From contig NZ_JAQSLN010000001.1 in the NCBI RefSeq assembly GCF_028649655.1, positions 372,001 to 436,000 on the forward strand: 64,000 nucleotides of DNA, in the 5' to 3' direction. Made by a program: the position numbers and the translations under genes. The DNA comes from Halobacteriovorax sp. GB3. Its GTDB lineage: Bacteria > Bdellovibrionota > Bacteriovoracia > Bacteriovoracales > Bacteriovoracaceae. Positions 49,031-57,236 of this stretch are shown one piece after another. How positions within the stretch are numbered: the first letter of the stretch is position 1; the number at the start of each line of letters is the position of its first letter. Below the pieces are notes generated by a model, which was given only the letters and a program-made list of their open reading frames with translations, had not been told where the DNA came from and made no database searches.

Positions 49031-50084
49031 TTTTAGAAGGTATGCGCTTGGCAAATTTGAAGAGTTTTTCATTATTCTCTTGGTTCCAAAAGACAAATTG
49101 GAATGATTCAGCTTTCTTGGCACTATAGCTCATTCCCTCCAAAGAATCGAAACATTCCATATGAACTTCAATTTCAAGTTCGGAGATGAAGTCTTTAAGA
49201 AAGATCGCTGAAGAGGTTTGGCGTACATTTGTAATATTAATTTTTTGAATATCACGGTAGTTCTTTGGGCAAGAAAATTCACTCAATATCGCTTCAGAGA
49301 TGTTGAAATTGTGTTTTCTTTGTTTCAGGTAAATAAAGGTATCACTTTTTAGATGGCCTTCTGATTGCGTTACTTTAAGTTGGTAATTACTTTGTCCAGG
49401 AATATCAAAGCTATGAGACTTGAAATCTAGTCTTGCCATCGCCGCGACTTTTAATCCTAGGTGATGAAGAAAGTCATGATCTTCAATTCCTATTTGGTGA
49501 CCTACTTCATGAACAATAAGGGCCGTAATATAATTCATATTAACTAGATCGAGCATATTATAGAGTTGAGCAATATTAACATAGATTGGAAATTCATCTG
49601 TAAAGCCAGTTCTGGCTACTCTTGGAGTATTTGATGGGCCTTCATAGAAAAAACCAGAGTACTTCTCATCTATAAAAGCAAACTTATCACTTTTATTGAT
49701 ATTGATTTCGATAACCTCACTCATCTCTTTGAGAATTTCTTTTTCTTGTTTTGAAATATTACAATTTTCTTGTTGAATACAAACTTCTAAGAGGTAAGGA
49801 AGGTTATTATAAGCAGAGTGAAACATCATTTCGACAATTCCACCGCCATTACCAACGACATCACCATCACCACTTTTTGCCATGACTTCTTCAAGTTGGT
49901 AGATTTCTTTTTGAAAAGCGAGGTTAAGCCCAATCCTTTTCATTGGATCTAATCTCTCTTTAAGTTCTTTAATCTTTGAGGTGACATCCAACTCTTTATT
50001 TTGATGAGAGTCATTAAGATCTTCATTGGCAAAGATTGAAAATTGTAGACTTGAGAATAGGAGAAAAATGATTATTTTTTTCAA
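49026..50084 (-). CDS. Exported metzincin-like protein
   Basis: A 352-residue protein with a signal peptide (about residues 1-19, ending FAN-E). A glycine-rich SGDGDVVGNGGGIVE (about 71-85) follows a coiled charged region. The zinc site VHEVGHQIGIEDHD fits HExxHxxGxxD (H192, E193, H196, G199, D202) and is followed by a helical and then beta-rich C-terminal part. It is probably a secreted or periplasmic peptidase, though no Met-turn is obvious. It begins with TTG eight bases after the stop of the TIGR02147 regulator, so both form an operon and the regulator may govern it. Confidence 0.75.
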   Translation of the reverse strand: MKKIIIFLLFSSLQFSIFANEDLNDSHQNKELDVTSKIKELKERLDPMKRIGLNLAFQKEIYQLEEVMAKSGDGDVVGNGGGIVEMMFHSAYNNLPYLLEVCIQQENCNISKQEKEILKEMSEVIEININKSDKFAFIDEKYSGFFYEGPSNTPRVARTGFTDEFPIYVNIAQLYNMLDLVNMNYITALIVHEVGHQIGIEDHDFLHHLGLKVAAMARLDFKSHSFDIPGQSNYQLKVTQSEGHLKSDTFIYLKQRKHNFNISEAILSEFSCPKNYRDIQKINITNVRQTSSAIFLKDFISELEIEVHMECFDSLEGMSYSAKKAESFQFVFWNQENNEKLFKFAKRIPSKN

Positions 50085-50092
50085 GTGACGAC

Positions 50093-50956
50093 CTAGTGTT
50101 TTAAAATGGGTTTAGTGTGTGGAAAAAATTGAAATCCTAGTTGATAAACCTCATTTCTATTTTCACCACTTGCAAATTTATTATTAAATTCTTTAATGAA
50201 TGCATGGATTTCATCTTTTGCTTCCTTCGCTCTTTCTTCATCAAAGCAAAGAGTTAAAGATGAAAATTGCCTTCTATTGCACGACTCTTCATCGAGAGAG
50301 TCTAATGCTTGAAGAAGCATTTCTTTATGATGGATCTGAATTGTTTTTGATGGAACATCTTGTGTCGTGATAATTCTTTGAGCACTAATTTTAAGATTTC
50401 CATCTTCCGTTTTGGTAATGTACCCAAGTTCTAAGAGATCATTAATGGCCTTTTTAATTTGAACCTTAGAAACTTTCTTTTTAAGTCTCTTTTCAATCCA
50501 CACTAAGTCATTAATAAATTCACCTGTATTGATTAGCTGCTTGATTGCAATATAGTACCATTCACTAATCAATGAGAATTCTTTGAGAGAAATATTAAAA
50601 GAAGTATTTTTCTTTTGGATTTCATGAATCTCTTCTTGAATTTTAGAGAAATCAAGTGATCTTTCTTTGGTCTTTTCTAGTTCTACGAGAAGACCAAAGT
50701 AGCGAGATTGCTCTTCATCTAGAGCAAGTAACTCACAGAGCGCTTTCATCATGTCTTTACTTGGATGTCTTTGTCCTTTTAAGACCATCGAAAGAGAACT
50801 AGGGGATTTGTAACCAAGTCTTTTGGCCCAAGATGCTAGATTATTTGAACTATGGCTATAGAGTCCATTAGGCATACAGGCACTAATGAGAAACTCTCTA
50901 TAGTTAGAGAAGTTATAAACCTCTAATGTCCTAAAATTTAAGTGTTCTTGTGTCAT
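50093..50956 (-). CDS. TIGR02147 family HTH protein
   Basis: A 287-residue protein of the TIGR02147 family, which is best known from Bdellovibrio-type bacteria and Fibrobacter. The N-terminal YNFSNYREFLISACMPNGLYSHSSNNLASWAKRLGYKSPSSLSMVLKGQRHPSKDMMKALCELLALDEEQSRYFGLLVELEKT is an XRE-like HTH; the following winged-helix-like part has FSLISEWYYIAIKQLI and the end ... YQLGFQFFPHTKPI is typical. It is a likely DNA-binding regulator. In this family the neighbour is often a secreted protein, as here (49026). RBS GGGGG precedes the ATG. Confidence 0.92.
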   Translation of the reverse strand: MTQEHLNFRTLEVYNFSNYREFLISACMPNGLYSHSSNNLASWAKRLGYKSPSSLSMVLKGQRHPSKDMMKALCELLALDEEQSRYFGLLVELEKTKERSLDFSKIQEEIHEIQKKNTSFNISLKEFSLISEWYYIAIKQLINTGEFINDLVWIEKRLKKKVSKVQIKKAINDLLELGYITKTEDGNLKISAQRIITTQDVPSKTIQIHHKEMLLQALDSLDEESCNRRQFSSLTLCFDEERAKEAKDEIHAFIKEFNNKFASGENRNEVYQLGFQFFPHTKPILKH

Positions 50957-51057
50957 TTGACCCCCAAGTCTTTAACTATTTACTGCTTTCTTGAATTCTG
51001 TTCAATAAAATCAGTAAAGTTTGTAAAAAGGTTAGCATTTTCATGAAATTTTAGTGG

Positions 51058-51071
51058 TTTAACTCGTTAAA
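51058..51071. repeat. TTTAAC-TC-GTTAAA inverted repeat
   Basis: A perfect six-base inverted repeat with a two-base spacer, 32 bases before the ATG of the large exported protein, in the gap between it and the divergent TIGR02147 gene. Possible operator. Confidence 0.3.
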
Positions 51072-51102
51072 GTTTACGCTCAGAATAGCCGACAAGAATG
51101 GT

Positions 51103-53268
51103 ATGAAATACGTGTTTTCACCCATTTTACTATTCATTCTCATAACGACAGCGCGAGCAGAGTTTCGTGAAATTAGTGATTGTGGGGATAATCAGAGTGG
51201 TCTAAGTCAAATCAAAGACCTTGGTGGAGTCACTGTAATTGGTGAAAAAGATGATTATGGGGAGTGTTTTTTTACGATCTCTCCCAATACAAATTCCAAT
51301 CATCGTTCATTAACATTTAAAAACGATGGAAAGATGAATGTCTTTCTCGACTATGGGAAAATTGGGGGAGCAAAAGAATATGGCTTCTATCCTGTTCAAA
51401 ATAAAGTTCAAGTCTTTTTTGATGAAGGAAGTGGAAAGATAAAAGTTATTCATGCCTCAGGTGATGAATTCTTTATCAATTCAAGTGACGGAAGTATCGA
51501 TGAATCGATGACAACCGATATCACCATTAAACAACATGAACTCAAAGCGGGATCCAATGCTGGATTCTCTATGTTTGCACCAAATAATATTCTAATCAAT
51601 TACGGTGCGACTTTGCATAAATCTCCAATTGAATATCCACATAGAGAAATTCTTTTAGAAGATAGGAGAGGTAATTATTGTTCCGTTAAGGCCAAGGATA
51701 TCCACTTATACAAAATTCGTTGCTCCGAAGATCATCCCGTATGTGGATGTGAAGGAGATCTGACTAAAACGTGTGATGTTCCAAGTAGTCAGATTAGTGG
51801 TGCTTCAATAGAAGATGCTCTAATGAAAAGTGACTTTCCAGAAATTTTATCGACTCTCTGTCCTGACGTATCTCTAAAAAAAATGCCTGAGAGAAAGAGA
51901 GTAAAACCAATTGTTCCTGTAAAAGTTGAAAAACCTGAAGTGATTGTTGCACCAGTGCCACCAGTTGACCCTCCTAAAAAAGAAGTTAAGACGCCAGCAC
52001 AATTAGATCTTGAAGCTCGTAGAAGAGCTAATATTGAAGCTGCCAAACTATTATTAAAAAATACGAAAGCACCAAAAGTTGTGGTTCCTGCTGAATCTGA
52101 GACAGCTAATGTTAAAGAGATTATTAAACCTAAGAAAAAACCGAAACAACCGCTTGCTGAAATACCATCACTTAATGTTAAGAAGAAGCCAATTGTAAAG
52201 CAACCAGTCCCTGCAGTTGTATCAATTGAGATACCGGCTCAAGAGATTGAACAAGCAATTGTTCAAAATGACTCTGAAGAAAAGAATGAATTTGATCTCA
52301 TTTCATTTGATCAGGATCTCGAAATTCCTGAGGCCCCTGTACAGCTAGTTCCTAAGAGAGCTCCTACTGCTAGAAGTGGTGCTAGCACATTGAAACCAGG
52401 CAAGAACCCAATTCAGCCTGTCGCTGTGATTTCTCCTGTTAAACCAGGTAAAGAACCACGCTTTGATAGTATTCCTGAAGTGGCCTCTTTCAAAGAAGAT
52501 CCGATCGATACGCAAATTGCAAAGGATCTAAATCTTAATTGTCGTCTTATTTTAAAGGACTTTTTTGATGATCCAAAAAATCAGGATGCCATCAATGAAT
52601 ATATCCAAACTCAGGGAAAAATTACTTTACACCGACTGGCCTGGACTTACTTAAAGTCCTCTGAAGCTGATGCTAGACCTGTTGAACAGGTGATTAAGGA
52701 CCTCCTGATAAAAAGAGATCCAAAGTTACATAAGAAGTTCATAGATAAGAAACTAGGTTCAAAGAACCAAAGGCTTCTTGAAGTTATGAGTGAATTAAAA
52801 GAGGTGAGTGAAAGCTATTCATCTAAAGAATCGATGCCTTATTCCCTAAAGTACGGAGATGTAAAAATGATGGAACTTCTCGTTCGATCCGAGAAGAGAT
52901 ATGGTCCAACTCCAGAAGTGGGAATGATGAATTTTCTTAATATCATTTCAAATTCCTACAAGAGCCGTCTTAAAAATAAGAGACACAATAAGTTAAAAGT
53001 AGAAAAGATACTTACTGGTCTTGTTAGTAAAATGAATTCTTTCGAAAAGAGAGTCAATCGTTACCTTGTTCAAAATAATTGTACAAAGCAATCTGATCTC
53101 ATTTCATGTCCTAGAAAAGAGGAAGCAAATGAGCCAATCGATTTTAGTAAAGTGAGTCAAATCCAAGAAGATATTGTTGATCAAATTTATGCTAAACAAT
53201 TTGAAAGAGACAAAGAGCTAGAGAATAATTTTAAATGGGGAAATTATTGGCTTCATGTAACAAATTAA
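51103..53268 (+). CDS. Large exported Lys/Pro-rich protein, unknown function
   Basis: A 721-residue protein that I do not recognise. A signal peptide (about residues 1-19, ending ARAEF) leads to a beta-rich domain of about 200 residues with several Cys (including CGCEGDLTKTC). The middle (about 260-460) is a long low-complexity linker rich in Pro, Lys, Val and Glu (VPVKVEKPEVIVAPVPPVDPP and similar), as in proteins that span the periplasm or cell wall (TonB-like). The C-terminal 245 residues are helical and charged. The region suggests an envelope-spanning or anchored structural protein. There is no convincing RBS. Its stop overlaps rlmN at TTAA. Confidence 0.75.
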   Translation: MKYVFSPILLFILITTARAEFREISDCGDNQSGLSQIKDLGGVTVIGEKDDYGECFFTISPNTNSNHRSLTFKNDGKMNVFLDYGKIGGAKEYGFYPVQNKVQVFFDEGSGKIKVIHASGDEFFINSSDGSIDESMTTDITIKQHELKAGSNAGFSMFAPNNILINYGATLHKSPIEYPHREILLEDRRGNYCSVKAKDIHLYKIRCSEDHPVCGCEGDLTKTCDVPSSQISGASIEDALMKSDFPEILSTLCPDVSLKKMPERKRVKPIVPVKVEKPEVIVAPVPPVDPPKKEVKTPAQLDLEARRRANIEAAKLLLKNTKAPKVVVPAESETANVKEIIKPKKKPKQPLAEIPSLNVKKKPIVKQPVPAVVSIEIPAQEIEQAIVQNDSEEKNEFDLISFDQDLEIPEAPVQLVPKRAPTARSGASTLKPGKNPIQPVAVISPVKPGKEPRFDSIPEVASFKEDPIDTQIAKDLNLNCRLILKDFFDDPKNQDAINEYIQTQGKITLHRLAWTYLKSSEADARPVEQVIKDLLIKRDPKLHKKFIDKKLGSKNQRLLEVMSELKEVSESYSSKESMPYSLKYGDVKMMELLVRSEKRYGPTPEVGMMNFLNIISNSYKSRLKNKRHNKLKVEKILTGLVSKMNSFEKRVNRYLVQNNCTKQSDLISCPRKEEANEPIDFSKVSQIQEDIVDQIYAKQFERDKELENNFKWGNYWLHVTN

Positions 53269-54311
53269 TCGTGCTCAACTTTTAACTGGCCACAGGCCGC
53301 CAAAATATCATCACCTTTTGTTGTTCGAACCATTGTGTGAATGCCAAATTCAGAGAGTTTTTCTTTAAAGAGATCGACTTTCTTAAGGCTTGGTCTTTTA
53401 TAAATTGATCCCGGAAATTCATTGAATGGAATAATATTAACGATTGCACGTCTATTGGAGAGAAGTTTACCGAGCTCTTCAATGCTTTTTTCATCGTCAT
53501 TTAATTGATCAATAAGAAGATACTCAAAGTTGATGAACTGCCTTTTAAGCAGAGGTATTTTATCAAGAGCTTCAAAGAGCTTTTCTAAATTATAGGCCTT
53601 ATTTAGAGGAATGAGCTCATTTCGAATCTTATCAAATGGAGAGTGGAGCGAAAGGGCTAAATTAATACGCGGGAATTCATGAAAGCGTTCTAATCCTGGC
53701 AAGTAACCTGCACTTGAAAGAGTAATTTGTCTAGGTCCAAGATGAGCTCCATTTGGCTCGAGAAGGATCTCCACTGTTTTTTTGACTTCATCAAAATTGT
53801 GAAGAGGCTCTCCTTGACCCATGAAAACAATATTAGGACTCACTGCTTTATTGGGATGGTTTTCCTTTAGCCAATTCCAAGCTTGAATATATTGACCTAT
53901 GATTTCTTTGGTTTCAAGATTTCTTGAAAGTCCCTGAGTACCTGTAAAGCAGAAACTACACTTCATGGCACATCCAACTTGTGAAGAAAGACATACCGTA
54001 AACTTTTTATTAAAAGGAATGAGGACCGTCTCAACTCTTTTTCCATCACTCATTTCCATAAGGAATTTCGTCGTTTGATCATCTGCGTTTTGAATGGTTA
54101 CAATCGTTGGGAGAGTGAAGTCAAAAGTTCTCTCTAGATAGGATTGTAGGTCTTTAGAAATACCTCTCTCTCTACTAAAAAGGCCATCTCTCTTTTTGTA
54201 GAGGATTTCATAGATATTGACAGCAGCAGACTCTCTTAGACCTTCTTTAGAAAGAAGCTCTTTAAGTTGCGATAAACTTTTTGAATATATTGAGTCTAAA
54301 TTAACTGTCAT
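53265..54311 (-). CDS. rlmN: 23S rRNA/tRNA adenosine-C2 methyltransferase RlmN
   Basis: A 348-residue radical-SAM methyltransferase that makes m2A2503 in 23S rRNA and m2A37 in tRNAs. The cluster motif is GCAMKCSFCFTGTQGLSRNL (CxxxCxxC), preceded by VCLSSQV; NIVFMGQGEPLHNFDEV, TLSSAGYLPGL, LALSLHSPFDKIRNELIP and the C-terminal mechanistic Cys in ILAACGQL are all present. The N-terminal accessory helices KSLSQLKELLSKEGLRESAAVNIYEILYKK fit. The ATG at 54311 lies directly after a promoter (leaderless candidate); a GTG at 54347 opens a longer frame. Confidence 0.95.
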   Translation of the reverse strand: MTVNLDSIYSKSLSQLKELLSKEGLRESAAVNIYEILYKKRDGLFSRERGISKDLQSYLERTFDFTLPTIVTIQNADDQTTKFLMEMSDGKRVETVLIPFNKKFTVCLSSQVGCAMKCSFCFTGTQGLSRNLETKEIIGQYIQAWNWLKENHPNKAVSPNIVFMGQGEPLHNFDEVKKTVEILLEPNGAHLGPRQITLSSAGYLPGLERFHEFPRINLALSLHSPFDKIRNELIPLNKAYNLEKLFEALDKIPLLKRQFINFEYLLIDQLNDDEKSIEELGKLLSNRRAIVNIIPFNEFPGSIYKRPSLKKVDLFKEKLSEFGIHTMVRTTKGDDILAACGQLKVEHD

Positions 54312-54318
54312 GTGCCAT

Positions 54319-54347
54319 TTTATAGCGGAAAAGGGACTTTCAGTCAC
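54319..54347 (-). promoter_or_regulatory. Promoter for rlmN, leaderless placement
   Basis: On the minus strand GTGACT (-35), a 17-base spacer and TATAAA (-10, 54324-54319) end seven bases before the rlmN ATG at 54311. There is no Shine-Dalgarno sequence in this short stretch. Confidence 0.55.
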
Positions 54348-54365
54348 TAGAATGACTAAATTTTC

Positions 54366-54393
54366 TTGATAATGGGTGAGGATATCGTATTAT
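54366..54393 (+). promoter_or_regulatory. Promoter for the lipoprotein gene, leaderless placement
   Basis: TTGATA (54366-54371), a 16-base spacer and TATTAT (54388-54393) end six bases before the ATG at 54400, so a leaderless mRNA is expected. It faces the rlmN promoter across 18 bases. Confidence 0.6.
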
Positions 54394-54399
54394 TTTTCT

Positions 54400-55164
54400 A
54401 TGAAAATAAAAACTGTTGTCTTGCTTCTCTTCATCTCGATTTTGCAATCGTGTTCAACCACTCCGAAGGTTCACCATCAAATGCAATATACAAGTGAGTC
54501 TCTTGGAATGGACAGGATGAAATTAGGTTTAGATGTATCAAGCGTTGAGCGCTTTCAAGTTGCCCAAGACTTGCGAAGAGACCCATTAGATAAGACTCCG
54601 CGAAAGCAAGATTCCTATTCTTTACTTTTTTACGGTTCAAAAGGAGTCACTGACTTTTGGGATCTCGATATGACGGTTGGCCCGGACTACCCAATAACAA
54701 TTGGTTCAACAATCCAGCTTTTTGGAGCTCCCTATGCAGGCGCTGGTGCCTCTAATTTTTCTCTAGCTCTACGTCTCAGCGCTGGAATCTCAGTGACAGC
54801 TGGCGAGATTAAGGCAAGTTCAATTCAAACATCTAGTAATGTGCAAAAGAAAAGAGAATGGGTCATGAATGGCTATTCGATTTACTGGGGCCTTAAAGCT
54901 GGCTACCGCTTTGTTGCACCTCTTTTAAGTTACGTGGTCTTTTCTCGAGAGAGAATCGGCTATTTTATTGATTTTATGGAAGGGGTTGAGGAAGAATCTG
55001 ACATTGACCTCCATCATGACCTTTTAGGAGTCGGGTTCGAATATAAGCTTGGACTGCTTGGGCTTGGGCTTGTTGTTGCCAAGGAGGAGTATCAAATTGA
55101 GCAAGATCGCGGGCAAGACTTTGATGATATCTACTACGGGTTAAACCTCTCTGTTCTCCTGTAG
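54400..55164 (+). CDS. Lipoprotein, beta-barrel-like
   Basis: A 254-residue protein. The N-terminus KTVVLLLFISILQSC is a lipoprotein signal (LQSC lipobox). The rest shows alternating strands with glycine and aromatic residues, GSTIQLFGAPYAGAGASNFSLALRLSAGI and YWGLKAGYRFVAPLLSYVVFSRERIGYF, and ends YYGLNLSVLL, as in small outer-membrane barrels of porin type. No family was recognised. The start was set at the ATG at 54400 (lipoprotein signal, promoter directly before it) rather than the longer frame at 54376. Confidence 0.75.
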   Translation: MKIKTVVLLLFISILQSCSTTPKVHHQMQYTSESLGMDRMKLGLDVSSVERFQVAQDLRRDPLDKTPRKQDSYSLLFYGSKGVTDFWDLDMTVGPDYPITIGSTIQLFGAPYAGAGASNFSLALRLSAGISVTAGEIKASSIQTSSNVQKKREWVMNGYSIYWGLKAGYRFVAPLLSYVVFSRERIGYFIDFMEGVEEESDIDLHHDLLGVGFEYKLGLLGLGLVVAKEEYQIEQDRGQDFDDIYYGLNLSVLL

Positions 55165-55216
55165 ATATTACAAAATATCTCTCATAAAAATCTGAATCCA
55201 TGTTAGATTTCTTGGC

Positions 55217-56197
55217 ATGGATATAATCGCTCAAAAGCAAATTCGCTCATTCTCTAATTTCCCAAAAGATCACTGGGTCTTCCTGTGTGTCATGCAAGTT
55301 CAAAAAGAGTTAAGAGAAAGAGGAATTCTCTTTGAGATCAAAACTTATATCGGAGATGACTGGTATTGTTTAGATCATCAGATCGCTATCAGTATTCCTT
55401 TTTACCTCTATGATCGCAGTTTATTTCGCTACATCAAAAAATATACTTGTGCAGCAGAGGGAGGGTCTCAAAAAGAAGTTTTAAAAATTCTAAGACATGA
55501 AGTTGGTCATGCTTTAGAAAATGCTTTTCTACTTAAGGAAAACTCGAAAAGGGTTTTGGCCTTTGGAGATAGTTCTAAAAAATATCCTCGTCGCTACTTT
55601 GCCAAAGCTTCTCGTTATGATTATGTTCACCACTTAGGGGGTGGCTACGCTCAGTCTCATCCAGATGAGGACTTTGCTGAGACATTTGCTATTTGGTTGA
55701 GTTCTACAAAAACGACGAGAAAAAAGTATAAGTCTAAGGCAAAGATGAAGCTTGAAACGATGGATACTTTAATGGAAGAAATTAAAGGAAAAAGAGCTCA
55801 ACGCACGCGCGCCATTCAGACTGACTCGGCCAAAAAAGATAGAAGAACGATTGAACATTATATTAGAGAGAAAGTTTTTGAACGTGGTAGTTCTTTAAGA
55901 ACTGTTATGGGAAGAGCTGCCAAAGAACTATTTTCAAGGTCTCAAACGACTCAAAATACTCAGGCACTTCATTTTTTAAAGAGTGAGAGAAAAAAGATTG
56001 CTTTAAGGGTTGAAAAGAGAAGTGGAATCCCTATCATATATAGTGAAGCTTTGATGAAAAGGTTTGAAGAGATTAGTACGGTTTGGAATTTAGAACTTCG
56101 AACTTCAAAAAGGGAAACATCTAAGTTGATGGAGAACTATTTGCTCTCAAATGCTACTCATCTTATAAAAACAGGTCACTATAAGGTTCCTATGTGA
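55217..56197 (+). CDS. Putative zinc metallopeptidase
   Basis: A 326-residue cytoplasmic protein without a signal peptide. The zinc site LRHEVGHALENAF provides H94, E95 and H98; the downstream SHPDEDFAETFAIWL, with E155 as probable third ligand, is the companion motif of the putative zinc-binding metallopeptidase group (PF15887-like). A basic, helical C-terminal half follows. It overlaps the next gene, an ATP-grasp ligase, by four bases (GTGA), which is strong evidence for joint function. There is no clear RBS before the ATG. The substrate is probably a peptide or amide bond made by the ligase, by inference. Confidence 0.82.
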   Translation: MDIIAQKQIRSFSNFPKDHWVFLCVMQVQKELRERGILFEIKTYIGDDWYCLDHQIAISIPFYLYDRSLFRYIKKYTCAAEGGSQKEVLKILRHEVGHALENAFLLKENSKRVLAFGDSSKKYPRRYFAKASRYDYVHHLGGGYAQSHPDEDFAETFAIWLSSTKTTRKKYKSKAKMKLETMDTLMEEIKGKRAQRTRAIQTDSAKKDRRTIEHYIREKVFERGSSLRTVMGRAAKELFSRSQTTQNTQALHFLKSERKKIALRVEKRSGIPIIYSEALMKRFEEISTVWNLELRTSKRETSKLMENYLLSNATHLIKTGHYKVPM

Positions 56198-57198
56198 AAA
56201 GAATTTTAATCATCACTCATCCAACGTTAATTCCACCAAAACAATACAGCGAAAACGATTTAGAATTTCAAGAATGGGCAACAGAATATGATATTCAAAT
56301 GGCCTTATCAGAACTAGGTTATGAGTTCGAGTTTTTCGGTGTGTATGATAACTTAAAAGAATTCATGGAAAAGCTTGAAGAGTTTTCTCCCGATGTTGTC
56401 TTTAATCTTCTAGAGGAATTTCAGGGTGAAGTTAATCGCGATTTTCATATTCCAGTTCTACTAGAAATGATGAATATTCCCTACACAGGCTGTCGCCCAA
56501 AAGGGCTTATGATTGGAAGAGATAAGTCGCTGACAAAGAAAATTCTTGCTCATCACAGAATCCGAACACCTTCTTTTACTGTTGTTAAAAAGGGGTCAAC
56601 ATTAAACGTTCTACCTAAGAATTTAAATTATCCTATGATTGTTAAGTGTCTTCATGAAGAAGCTTCAAAAGGAATTTCACAAAGTTCTCTTGTTCATTCT
56701 TATGAGAAGCTCTTGGCACGCGTGGATTTCATTCATCAAAGCATTGGGGATGATGCCTTAGTTGAAGAATTTATTGAAGGAAGAGAGCTCTTTGTAGGGA
56801 TGATGTTTCAAAACTCTATCAAGATCTTTCCAGCTTGGGAGCTCGTTTTTGAAAATAGCGAACAACCAGAAAAAGAAATCTATTCTAATAGAGCAAAGTT
56901 TAATGAAAAGTACAGAGAGAGGCTTGGGGTAAGAACAAAGGCCTCAAAGTTAACAGCTAATCAGCAATCCAGATTAAAGCAGATTTGTAAGAAGGCCTAT
57001 AAAAGCCTCGGACTCTATGGCCATGCTCGAATTGATTTTCGAATGAACTCGAGAGGGGATTTTTACATTTTGGAAGTTAATGCGAACCCCAACCTCGGTC
57101 GCCTCGATGAATTTTCTTTGAGTGCTAGGCATGCAGGGATAAGTTATGAAAAACTCATTGATTCTCTTATCAAAACCTCTTTAAAAATTTCTGAGTAA
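56194..57198 (+). CDS. ATP-grasp ligase, D-Ala-D-Ala ligase-like
   Basis: A 334-residue ATP-grasp ligase. The N-domain has FSPDVVFNLLEEFQGE and MMNIPYTGCRPKGLMIGRDKSLTKKILAHH, and the ATP-binding middle has NYPMIVKCLHEEASKGIS and ALVEEFIEGRELFVGMM. The C-domain has GLYGHARIDFRMNSRGDFYILEVNANPNLGRLDEF, with the metal-binding Glu and Asn. This is the Ddl family pattern but it is not a normal Ddl; such proteins join amino acids or peptides with ATP. It starts with GTG overlapping the metallopeptidase stop. The pair probably makes and cuts an amide-linked product. The true peptidoglycan Ddl must lie elsewhere. Confidence 0.88.
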   Translation: MKRILIITHPTLIPPKQYSENDLEFQEWATEYDIQMALSELGYEFEFFGVYDNLKEFMEKLEEFSPDVVFNLLEEFQGEVNRDFHIPVLLEMMNIPYTGCRPKGLMIGRDKSLTKKILAHHRIRTPSFTVVKKGSTLNVLPKNLNYPMIVKCLHEEASKGISQSSLVHSYEKLLARVDFIHQSIGDDALVEEFIEGRELFVGMMFQNSIKIFPAWELVFENSEQPEKEIYSNRAKFNEKYRERLGVRTKASKLTANQQSRLKQICKKAYKSLGLYGHARIDFRMNSRGDFYILEVNANPNLGRLDEFSLSARHAGISYEKLIDSLIKTSLKISE

Positions 57199-57201
57199 GA
57201 T

Positions 57202-57229
57202 TAAGGCTTGTTGGCTAAGTTGCCGATAA
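57202..57229 (+). promoter_or_regulatory. Sigma-28-like promoter before the BrkB gene
   Basis: TAAGGCTT (57202-57209) and a perfect GCCGATAA (57222-57229) resemble a FliA (sigma-28) promoter, with a 12-base spacer where 11 is usual. The ATG is seven bases beyond the -10 box, so a leaderless start is possible. Confidence 0.4.
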
Positions 57230-57236
57230 GTCTTGC

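Noticed and set aside
55163-55180. AGATATT/AATATCT hairpin after the lipoprotein gene
   Set aside because: All-AT stem except one pair at each side and no T-run; likely chance in AT-rich DNA.
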